Shown piece by piece: positions 56,192 to 64,000 of a DNA stretch of 64,000 nt. Under the pieces are notes generated by a model. That model had not been told where the DNA came from. It ran no database searches and was given only the letters and a program-made list of their open reading frames with translations. The position numbers and the translations under genes are program-made. This stretch comes from Heyndrickxia camelliae. GTDB taxonomy: Bacteria > Bacillota > Bacilli > Bacillales > Bacillaceae_C. Within the stretch, counting starts at the first letter, position 1, and every line of letters begins with the position of its first letter. The stretch lies in contig NZ_PIQO01000001.1 of NCBI RefSeq assembly GCF_002844575.1, forward strand, positions 594,895 through 658,894, read 5' to 3'.

Positions 56192-56976
56192 AACAACGAA
56201 TTATTACAGCGATCATAGCTGCAGCAATATTTATACCTATTGTTATATATGGAGGTATGCCATTTACTGTCTTAGTCTATTTATTGGCATTTGTAGCCTT
56301 GGGAGAGGCTTTTAGGATGAGTAAATTAAAGATAGTATCTTTTCCAGGAATTATTTCATTTATTATGTTAGGGATTTTTTTAATTCCTCATCCATATATT
56401 AATATAGTAGAGATATTTGGATTATCTAAAATGGATTATATTTATTTTGGGTTATTACTACTCTTATGTTATACCGTTGCTTCGAAAAATCGTTTTACTA
56501 TAACGGATGCATCTTTTATGTTTCTCTCTATATTCTATGTTTTTTTAGGATTTTATAATTTTTTATACATAAGAGAACAAGGTGGTCTTACCCCTATTCT
56601 ATATTCTCTGTTCATTATTTGGGCAACAGATTCAGGAGCTTATTTTATTGGACGAGCGATTGGGAAAAGAAAGCTTTGGCCAGAAATAAGTCCTAATAAA
56701 ACCGTGGAAGGTTTTATTGGTGGTATCGTTTGTGCATTAATAGTTGGGATTTTATTCTCGTTATTTTCCAACATACCTGCTTCTATGTTAAAATTAATAA
56801 TTATTACAGCCATTCTGTCAGTTTTTGGACAAATGGGGGATTTAGTTGAATCAGCTTTAAAACGCCACTTTGATGTGAAAGACTCAGGAAAAATATTGCC
56901 GGGTCATGGTGGTATTCTAGATCGATTTGATAGTTTATTGTTTGTTTGGCCGCTTATTAGTTATTTGTTATTGTGA
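56188..56976 (+). CDS. cdsA: Phosphatidate cytidylyltransferase CdsA
   Basis: CdsA makes CDP-diacylglycerol, the precursor of anionic phospholipids. The 262-aa product has about seven membrane segments and the C-terminal signature SVFGQMGDLVESALKRHFDV followed by KDSGKILPGHGGILDRFDS. Overlap with uppS implies coupling. Confidence 0.97.
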   Translation: MKQRIITAIIAAAIFIPIVIYGGMPFTVLVYLLAFVALGEAFRMSKLKIVSFPGIISFIMLGIFLIPHPYINIVEIFGLSKMDYIYFGLLLLLCYTVASKNRFTITDASFMFLSIFYVFLGFYNFLYIREQGGLTPILYSLFIIWATDSGAYFIGRAIGKRKLWPEISPNKTVEGFIGGIVCALIVGILFSLFSNIPASMLKLIIITAILSVFGQMGDLVESALKRHFDVKDSGKILPGHGGILDRFDSLLFVWPLISYLLL

Positions 56977-57039
56977 AATTAATAAACACAAAAATACGCT
57001 ATTTTGCGTTAATTGGAAGAGCTTTGGGAGTTGAATCAT

Positions 57040-58185
57040 TTGAAAAACATAAGTTTGTTAGGGGCAACTGGATCAATAGGAACACAAACTTTGGATGTTA
57101 TTAGAACACATCCGGATAAATTTCGCTTAGTTGCTCTTTCTGTTGGAAAAAATATCGAACTAGCTCGCAAAATAATTTCAGAATTTAATCCAGAACTAGT
57201 CTCCGTTCAATCGAAAGAGGATTATGATCAATTAAAGTTGGAACTAGGTGCTGCAACAAAGATTTCTTACGGTGAAGATGGATTAGTGGAAGTTGCTGTA
57301 TATGAGAAGTCCGATATTTTAGTGAATGCTGTATTGGGAAGTGTGGGTCTATTTCCTACTTTGCAAGCTATTAAAGCCCATAAAGTAATTGCGATCGCTA
57401 ATAAGGAAACACTTGTGACTGCAGGACATTTAGTAATGGAAGAGGCAAAACGGCAGCAAGTCTTACTTCTCCCTGTCGATAGTGAGCATTCAGCAATTTT
57501 TCAATGCTTACAGGGAGAACATGACAAGGATATCGAACGATTAATTATTACCGCTTCGGGCGGTAGCTTTCGTGATAAAAAAAGAGAGGAATTAGTCGGT
57601 GTAACTGTGAAAGATGCACTTAGCCATCCTAATTGGTCGATGGGAGCAAAAATCACAATAGATTCTGCAACCATGATGAATAAAGGCTTAGAAGTTATCG
57701 AGGCGCATTGGTTATTTAACCTTCCTTTTGAAAAAATTGATGTCCTCCAACACCGGGAGAGTATTATTCATTCGATGGTCGAATTCCAGGATGGAAGTGT
57801 AAAAGCACAATTAGGTACACCAGATATGAGAGTACCAATTCAATATGCATTAAGCTATCCGAACCGGATAACATTAACATCTTCTGAAAGATTAGATTTA
57901 GCAAAAATAGGCATGCTGCATTTTGAACCAATGGACCTCGACCGTTTCTATGCACTTAAGTTATCTTATGAGGCAGGTAAAATCGGAGGAACAATGCCGA
58001 CTGTTTTAAATGCAGCTAATGAAGTTGCTGTAGGAGCTTTCTTAAACGAAAGAATCTCCTTTTTACAAATAGATCAACTTGTTGAAAAGGCGCTTGAAAA
58101 GCATAATGTGATAAAGCATCCTGACCTGGATACGATCCGATCTGTTGATTTAGAAACAAGAGAATATATTAATTCACTTTTATAA
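57040..58185 (+). CDS. dxr: 1-deoxy-D-xylulose-5-phosphate reductoisomerase Dxr (IspC)
   Basis: Dxr makes MEP, the first committed step of the non-mevalonate isoprenoid pathway, feeding UppS and terpene substrates. The 381-aa product has NADPH site [44 protein letters not shown] and the metal site region [22 protein letters not shown] at 57040 is chosen: GGGAG at 57026-57030 precedes it and the family starts at MKNI. Confidence 0.97.
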   Translation: MKNISLLGATGSIGTQTLDVIRTHPDKFRLVALSVGKNIELARKIISEFNPELVSVQSKEDYDQLKLELGAATKISYGEDGLVEVAVYEKSDILVNAVLGSVGLFPTLQAIKAHKVIAIANKETLVTAGHLVMEEAKRQQVLLLPVDSEHSAIFQCLQGEHDKDIERLIITASGGSFRDKKREELVGVTVKDALSHPNWSMGAKITIDSATMMNKGLEVIEAHWLFNLPFEKIDVLQHRESIIHSMVEFQDGSVKAQLGTPDMRVPIQYALSYPNRITLTSSERLDLAKIGMLHFEPMDLDRFYALKLSYEAGKIGGTMPTVLNAANEVAVGAFLNERISFLQIDQLVEKALEKHNVIKHPDLDTIRSVDLETREYINSLL

Positions 58186-58201
58186 AAAGGTGGTTTTTTA
58201 T

Positions 58202-59461
58202 GTGACAACATTAATAGCCTTTATCATCATTTTTGGAGCTCTAGTATTTTTTCACGAGGCTGGCCATTTTTTCTTTGCTAAACGTGCAGGAATACTTTGC
58301 AGGGAATTTGCCATAGGCTTTGGACCAAAGTTAATTTCCTTCAAAAAAAATGAAACACAATATACAATCCGGCTTTTGCCGATAGGCGGCTATGTTCGTA
58401 TGGCTGGTGAAGACCAAGAAATGCTGGATTTAAAGCCTGGGCAACGTGTTGGATTAGTATTAGATAAAGATGATAAAGTAGAAAAGGTTGTTATCAATGG
58501 TAAAGAAAGATATCCTAATATACGACTTTTCGAGGTCGATTCTGCCGATTTGGAGCATAGGCTTGTAATTAAGGGCTATGAAGAAGGAGAAGAAGAATTA
58601 AAAACCTTTTCCGTTTCAAAAGAGGCTGTCCTTGTTGAAAATCAGAATGAGACACAAATAGCACCATGGGATCGCCAGTTTGCATCCAAGTCGTTAGGAC
58701 ACCGAGCAATGACTATTTTTGCAGGTCCAATGATGAACTTTGTGCTTGCTATTGTTATTTTTACCGTTTTAGCAGCGATTCAAGGTATACCGGTCCAAGA
58801 TCCTGTTTTGGGAGATTTGACTAAAAATGGTGTCGCCAATGCATCTGGTCTTCATAAAGGTGATAAAGTCATAAGTATTGATGGTTCTGAAATATCGAAT
58901 TGGGATGATATTGTAGAGGTTATCCAAAAACATCCCGGTGAAGAGTTAGTGTTTACCGTGGAGAGACATCACAAAACGATGGATATCTCTGTTACACCAA
59001 GTATTGAAAAAGATGAAAATAATAAGGAATACGGAATGATCGGGGTTCATAGTCCCGTTGAAAAATCACCATTAAAAATTGCAACTTATGGATTCGAACA
59101 AACCTATCATATGACAATAAAAATATTCCAAATGCTAGGTAAGTTGGTTACAGGTCAATTCTCCATTAATATGCTTTCTGGACCTGTTGGTATTTATAAA
59201 TCAACAGAGGATGTTGCGCAATTAGGAATCGCCTATTTAGCACAATGGGCAGCATTATTAAGCATAAATTTAGGTATTATGAATTTATTGCCAATACCAG
59301 CTTTAGATGGAGGTCGTTTATTATTCTTCGCTGTAGAAGCAGTAAGAGGAAAACCAATCGATCGTCAAAAAGAAGGAATGGTTCATTTTATTGGTTTTGC
59401 ATTATTAATGCTTTTAATGATTATCGTAACATGGAATGATATCCAAAGGTTTTTCTTATAG
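58202..59461 (+). CDS. rseP: Site-2 intramembrane metalloprotease RseP/RasP
   Basis: The enzyme cleaves membrane-spanning anti-sigma factors and signal-peptide remnants. The 419-aa product has the zinc site HEAGH (His18, Glu19, His22) in the first membrane segment, a PDZ domain (about 205-275), and the third ligand region NLLPIPALDGGRLLFF, with four membrane segments. GTG 58202 is preceded by AAAGGTGG; the ATG at 58200 is followed at once by a stop. It is followed by a terminator and then polC; proS is not present. Confidence 0.96.
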   Translation: MTTLIAFIIIFGALVFFHEAGHFFFAKRAGILCREFAIGFGPKLISFKKNETQYTIRLLPIGGYVRMAGEDQEMLDLKPGQRVGLVLDKDDKVEKVVINGKERYPNIRLFEVDSADLEHRLVIKGYEEGEEELKTFSVSKEAVLVENQNETQIAPWDRQFASKSLGHRAMTIFAGPMMNFVLAIVIFTVLAAIQGIPVQDPVLGDLTKNGVANASGLHKGDKVISIDGSEISNWDDIVEVIQKHPGEELVFTVERHHKTMDISVTPSIEKDENNKEYGMIGVHSPVEKSPLKIATYGFEQTYHMTIKIFQMLGKLVTGQFSINMLSGPVGIYKSTEDVAQLGIAYLAQWAALLSINLGIMNLLPIPALDGGRLLFFAVEAVRGKPIDRQKEGMVHFIGFALLMLLMIIVTWNDIQRFFL

Positions 59462-59469
59462 AAAATAGA

Positions 59470-59497
59470 GCAATCGGTATAATCCGATTGCTTCTTT
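59470..59497 (+). terminator. Terminator after rseP
   Basis: An 8-bp stem GCAATCGG/CCGATTGC (59470-59477 with 59484-59491) has a 6-base loop and a TTCTTTC tail. The rest of the gap to polC has only a weak TATAAT (59660-59665) with no clear -35. Confidence 0.72.
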
Positions 59498-59694
59498 CAT
59501 GTTATAAGAATTTTTGAGTTTTTATTATCAAATAAAATTGGTTCCACTAGTTTAATTTGAATCGAGCTAAAATGCCTTTTGGCTAGCAATATTCGCTAAT
59601 ATTAATTGTAAATGTTTTTGCATTGAAATTCTGCCATTAGTTTTTTATGATGGTATAGGTATAATAGAAATTTTAAAGGATGGGAGAGGGGAAT

Positions 59695-62600
59695 ATGACA
59701 AGCAATCCCGCCGAAAAAAAAGAACGATTTCGACTACTATTACAACAACTTGAGTTAACGGAAGATACATTTTTTGAGCATTTTACGAATGCAGAAATTG
59801 AAAAGTTAGTGGTGGAGCGTGCTACGAAGCGCTGGCATTTTTATTTTAATATGGAAAAAATCCTGCCGTTTCCTATTTTTAATCGTTTCACATTGCAATT
59901 ACAGAAAGCATTTCAGCACATAGCAAATATTCAATTTTCCATTCATGTAGACGATCCATCTTTCCAAGAACAAATGGTTACGGAATACTGGAAGTATTGT
60001 ATTAAAGATATTGAGGGCATGTCGCCGATGCTTACTACTTTATTACATGAACAATACCCGCAAGTCAAAGGAAATAAACTTACAATAGAGACGAGAAATG
60101 ATACGGAATCTCGTACTTTAAAACAAAAATATGGAGATATTATTTCTGCTTCCTATCAATCTGTAGGTTTTCCTCCGTTTGTGCTGGATACAGTTATAGC
60201 ACAAAACCAATCAAATGAGGAGTATCAAAAATTTGTAGAAGCAAAGAAAAGAGAAGATGAAGAACGGGCAAAATTAGCAGTAATGGAGATTCAAAAGAAA
60301 GACTCTGATCATAGCGAAAGTGCAGCCGACAGCGGCCCGCTTGTGATTGGAATGAACATTAAGGATGATGATTTATACAGAAAAATAGAAGAGATTGTGG
60401 ATGAAGAAAGACGTATTTTTGTAGAAGGATATGTATTCTTTGCGGAAACGAAAGAACTTCGCAGCGGACGTACATTATTAACCTTTAAAATTACGGATTA
60501 CACAAGCTCTATTCTGGTAAAAATGTTTTCCCGTGATAAAGAGGATGCAGAACTACTTAATCGTGTGAAAAAAGGAATGTGGCTTCGAGCACGAGGAAGT
60601 ATTCAAAATGATACCTTTGTTAGAGATTTGGTGATGATTGCTAATGATTTAAATGAAATAAAACCAATTGAAAGGAAAGACAATGCACCAGAAAATGAGA
60701 AGCGTGTGGAACTTCATTTGCATACTCCAATGAGTCAAATGGATGCTGTTACATCCATCAGTGATTATGTAGCTCAGGCAAAAAAATGGGGTCATAAAGC
60801 GATAGCAGTTACAGATCATGGTGTTGTCCAATCCTTTCCAGAAGCATTTAGTGCAGGAAAGAAGCATGATGTAAAAATATTATATGGTGTAGAAGCAAAT
60901 TTAGTAGATGACGGGGTTCCCATAGCCTATAACGATGCCCATCGATTGTTAACCGATGATACTTATGTTGTTTTTGACGTCGAAACAACGGGTCTTTCTG
61001 CGGTATACGATACCATTATTGAACTTGCAGCTGTCAAAATAAAAAATGGAGAAATTATCGATCGTTTTGAATCATTTGCAAAAGCACATCGCCCATTATC
61101 TGCAACGATTATTGAGCTTACAAGCATAACGGATGATATGCTTAAAGACGCTCCGGAAGTGGACGAGGTACTGAAAAAGTTTAAAGATTGGGCAGAAGAT
61201 GCTATTCTTGTTGCACATAACGCTTCGTTTGATATGGGATTTTTAAATGTTGGATACAGCAAGATAGGTTTTCCCAAAGCAAGTAATCCTGTTATCGATA
61301 CATTGGAACTTGCCAGATGGCTTTATCCAGATTTTAAGAATCATCGTTTGAATACGCTGGCGAAAAAATTTGATGTAGAGTTAACGCAACATCACCGTGC
61401 CATTTATGATACAGAAGCAACCGGATATATTTTGTTAAAAATGCTGAAGGATGCTGCTGAAAGAGGAATAGAATATCATGATCAGTTCAATCATTTTATG
61501 GGAGAAGGAGGGGCATTTAAGCGTGCAAGGCCATCTCACTGCACATTGATTGCTCAAACCCAAGAAGGTTTAAAGAACCTTTTTAAATTAGTATCTCTTT
61601 CTAATATTGATTATTTTTATCGTGTTCCGCGTATTCCGCGTTCGAAATTACAAATGTACAGAGAAGGTATATTAGTAGGGTCCGGATGCGATAAGGGTGA
61701 AGTATTTGAAGGCATGATGCAAAAAGGTCCTGAAGAAGTAGAGCAAATTGCAAGATTTTATGATTTTCTTGAGGTTCATCCAAAAGATGTTTACGCACAT
61801 TTAATTGAACTCGAACTTGTCCGTGATGAAAAATCATTAGAGGAAATCATATCAAATATTGTCCAGCTGGGAGATAAATTGAATCTTCCGGTAGTTGCAA
61901 CAGGAAATGTTCATTACTTGCACCCTAGAGATAAAATTTATCGTAAAATCTTAATTAATTCACAAGCGGGTGCTAACCCGTTGAATCGTCATAAACTTCC
62001 TGATGTGCATTTTAGAACAACAGATGAAATGTTGGATAATTTTGCTTTTTTAGGTTTTGAAAAAGCGAAAGAAATAGTGATTTCCAACACGAATAAAATT
62101 GCTGATTTAGTAGAAACAATTAAGCCTATTAAAGATGATCTATATACACCTAAAATAGAGGGTGCGGAAGATGAAATTAAAAACATGAGTTATACCCGTG
62201 CTAAATCTATTTATGGAGATACATTGCCAGAGATTGTCGAGGCACGTTTAGAGAAAGAATTAAAGAGTATTATTGGTCATGGTTTTGCCGTTATTTATTT
62301 AATTTCTCATAAGTTAGTAAAGAAATCGCTAGATGATGGCTATCTCGTTGGTTCTCGTGGTTCAGTAGGTTCTTCCTTTGTGGCGACCATGACGGAAATT
62401 ACAGAGGTAAATCCGCTTCCTCCACATTATATTTGTACAGAATGTAAACATTCAGAATTCTTTAATGACGGTTCAGTAGGTTCGGGTTTTGACCTTCCGG
62501 ATAAAAACTGTCCAAATTGTGGAGCGAAATATAAAAAAGATGGACATGATATACCGTTTGAAACCTTCCTTGGTTTTAAAGGGGATAAAGTACCGGATAT

Positions 62601-64000
62601 AGATTTAAACTTTTCCGGAGAATATCAGCCAAGGGCGCATGCTTATACTAAGGTATTGTTTGGGGAAGATTACGTTTATCGTGCAGGAACCATCGGTACA
62701 GTAGCGGAAAAGACGGCATATGGTTATGTAAAAGGATATGCACAGGATAATAATCTTCATTTACGCGGTGCGGAAGTGGATCGTTTAGTGCAAGGCTGTA
62801 CTGGGGTAAAGAGAACTACCGGCCAGCATCCAGGAGGTATCATTATTATCCCTGACTATATGGATGTATATGACTTTACACCAATTCAATATCCTGCCGA
62901 TGACAATAGTTCCGAATGGAAAACTACTCATTTTGACTTCCATTCCATCCATGACAATGTCTTGAAAATGGATATACTTGGACACGATGATCCGACTGTG
63001 ATAAGAATGCTTCAAGATTTAAGTGGGATTGATCCAAAAACCATTCCAACGGATGACCCAGAGGTCATGAAAATCTTCAGCAATACAGAATCTTTAGGTG
63101 TTACACCGGAACAAATTATGTGTAATACTGGAACTTTGGGGATTCCTGAATTTGGTACAAGATTTGTTAGACAGATGCTCGAAGATACTAAACCAACTAC
63201 ATTCTCAGAACTTGTGCAGATTTCTGGATTATCACATGGTACAGATGTATGGCTAGGAAATGCTCAGGAGCTTATCCAAAATGGTACCTGTACCCTGCCA
63301 GAGGTGATAGGTTGTCGTGATGACATCATGGTTTATTTGATTTATCAAGGGATTGAACCATCTTTGGCTTTTAAAATCATGGAATCCGTTCGTAAAGGGA
63401 AAGGTCTTCAGCCTGAAATGGAAGAAGAAATGCGAAAGCAGAATGTTCCCGAGTGGTACATTGATTCCTGCAAAAAGATTAAGTATATGTTCCCGAAAGC
63501 TCATGCGGCAGCTTATGTATTAATGGCTGTGAGGATTGCGTATTTTAAAGTGCACCTACCACTTCTATACTATGCGGCTTATTTTACTGTAAGAGCAGAG
63601 GATTTTGATTTGGAATCAATGGTAAGAGGCAGCAATGCAATCAGATCCAAAATTGATGAAATTAATGAAAAAGGACTCGATGCATCTACAAAAGAAAAAA
63701 GTTTGCTGACAGTGCTTGAGATCGCATTAGAAATGGTAGAACGCGGTTTTCATTTTCAAAAGGTAGATTTATATCGATCAAGCGCAAAAGAATTTGTGAT
63801 TGATGGAAATTCACTTATTCCACCTTTCAACTCTATTCCAGGTCTTGGTACCAATGCAGCCTTAAATATTGTAAAAGCCCGTGAAGAAGGTGAATTTTTA
63901 TCAAAAGAAGATTTGCAACAACGTGGGAAAGTATCCAAGACAATAATAGAATATCTGGATAAACATGGCTGTCTAGAAGATCTCCCAGAACAAAATCAGC
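59695..64000 (+). CDS. polC: DNA polymerase III alpha subunit PolC (3' end cut by the window)
   Basis: PolC is the Gram-positive replicative polymerase with built-in proofreading. The frame is open from ATG 59695 to the right edge (1,435 codons), ending ..LEDLPEQNQ, which in B. subtilis is only about four residues before the C-terminus. In order: N-terminal domain, OB fold, PHP start ([17 protein letters not shown] from ~339), DEDD exonuclease with DVETTG at 428-433, second PHP part, a Cys4 zinc site (Cys914, Cys917, Cys939, Cys942), and the polymerase core with [11 protein letters not shown] at 967-977. GGGAGAGGGG supports the start. No frameshift seen. Confidence 0.98.
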   Translation, partial: MTSNPAEKKERFRLLLQQLELTEDTFFEHFTNAEIEKLVVERATKRWHFYFNMEKILPFPIFNRFTLQLQKAFQHIANIQFSIHVDDPSFQEQMVTEYWKYCIKDIEGMSPMLTTLLHEQYPQVKGNKLTIETRNDTESRTLKQKYGDIISASYQSVGFPPFVLDTVIAQNQSNEEYQKFVEAKKREDEERAKLAVMEIQKKDSDHSESAADSGPLVIGMNIKDDDLYRKIEEIVDEERRIFVEGYVFFAETKELRSGRTLLTFKITDYTSSILVKMFSRDKEDAELLNRVKKGMWLRARGSIQNDTFVRDLVMIANDLNEIKPIERKDNAPENEKRVELHLHTPMSQMDAVTSISDYVAQAKKWGHKAIAVTDHGVVQSFPEAFSAGKKHDVKILYGVEANLVDDGVPIAYNDAHRLLTDDTYVVFDVETTGLSAVYDTIIELAAVKIKNGEIIDRFESFAKAHRPLSATIIELTSITDDMLKDAPEVDEVLKKFKDWAEDAILVAHNASFDMGFLNVGYSKIGFPKASNPVIDTLELARWLYPDFKNHRLNTLAKKFDVELTQHHRAIYDTEATGYILLKMLKDAAERGIEYHDQFNHFMGEGGAFKRARPSHCTLIAQTQEGLKNLFKLVSLSNIDYFYRVPRIPRSKLQMYREGILVGSGCDKGEVFEGMMQKGPEEVEQIARFYDFLEVHPKDVYAHLIELELVRDEKSLEEIISNIVQLGDKLNLPVVATGNVHYLHPRDKIYRKILINSQAGANPLNRHKLPDVHFRTTDEMLDNFAFLGFEKAKEIVISNTNKIADLVETIKPIKDDLYTPKIEGAEDEIKNMSYTRAKSIYGDTLPEIVEARLEKELKSIIGHGFAVIYLISHKLVKKSLDDGYLVGSRGSVGSSFVATMTEITEVNPLPPHYICTECKHSEFFNDGSVGSGFDLPDKNCPNCGAKYKKDGHDIPFETFLGFKGDKVPDIDLNFSGEYQPRAHAYTKVLFGEDYVYRAGTIGTVAEKTAYGYVKGYAQDNNLHLRGAEVDRLVQGCTGVKRTTGQHPGGIIIIPDYMDVYDFTPIQYPADDNSSEWKTTHFDFHSIHDNVLKMDILGHDDPTVIRMLQDLSGIDPKTIPTDDPEVMKIFSNTESLGVTPEQIMCNTGTLGIPEFGTRFVRQMLEDTKPTTFSELVQISGLSHGTDVWLGNAQELIQNGTCTLPEVIGCRDDIMVYLIYQGIEPSLAFKIMESVRKGKGLQPEMEEEMRKQNVPEWYIDSCKKIKYMFPKAHAAAYVLMAVRIAYFKVHLPLLYYAAYFTVRAEDFDLESMVRGSNAIRSKIDEINEKGLDASTKEKSLLTVLEIALEMVERGFHFQKVDLYRSSAKEFVIDGNSLIPPFNSIPGLGTNAALNIVKAREEGEFLSKEDLQQRGKVSKTIIEYLDKHGCLEDLPEQNQ

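Overview
The window is about 64 kb of AT-rich chromosome from a flagellated member of the Bacillaceae. The evidence is the gene order: smc-ftsY-ylxM-ffh-rpsP-khpA-ylqD-rimM-trmD-rplS-rbgA-rnhB-ylqG-ylqH-sucC-sucD-dprA-topA-xerC-hslV-hslU-codY, then the long fla/che operon, then rpsB-tsf-pyrH-frr-uppS-cdsA-dxr-rseP-polC. This is nearly the order of Bacillus subtilis. CodY, SwrB, SwrD, SigD, PolC and a sporulenol/hopene-type triterpene cyclase also fit a spore-forming Bacillus relative. The genus cannot be fixed from sequence reading alone. No rRNA, tRNA, CRISPR array, insertion sequence or prophage was seen.

Region 1 (1-8.6 kb) holds protein targeting (FtsY, YlxM, Ffh), ribosomal proteins S16 and L19, RNA and ribosome maturation factors (KhpA, RimM, TrmD, RbgA), a type I signal peptidase and RNase HII. 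Region 2 (8.6-13.9 kb) departs from the B. subtilis order: a minus-strand iron-type alcohol dehydrogenase and a squalene-hopene/sporulenol cyclase sit between rnhB and ylqG. YlqG and YlqH follow; they look like a FliK-like protein and a free-standing FlhB C-terminal domain. Region 3 (13.9-23.7 kb) holds succinyl-CoA synthetase, DprA, topoisomerase I, XerC, the HslUV protease and CodY. trmFO, which lies between topA and xerC in B. subtilis, is absent here.

Region 4 (24.1-51.7 kb) is one uninterrupted fla/che operon of about 35 genes on the plus strand. It covers the proximal rod, MS ring, switch, export ATPase, hook, export gate, chemotaxis core, sigma-D and SwrB, and no obvious terminator was seen inside it. 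Many neighbours overlap by 4 bases (ATGA), which suggests translational coupling. Region 5 (51.7-64 kb) has translation genes (S2, EF-Ts, ribosome recycling factor), UMP kinase, the lipid and isoprenoid genes uppS, cdsA and dxr, the intramembrane protease RseP/RasP, and polC, which runs off the right end only a few codons short of its expected C-terminus. proS, normally between rseP and polC, is missing.

The window is mostly conserved core genome, and I found no wholly new multi-gene system. The most interesting signal is a hairpin lying between the Shine-Dalgarno sequence and the TTG start of swrD, placed so that folding would restore normal spacing. Other points are a promoter-like repeat pair ahead of the fla/che operon, a strong hairpin directly ahead of the xerC ribosome binding site, the YlqG/YlqH pair, an HslV whose second residue is Gly, and an unrecognised small gene between sigD and swrB.
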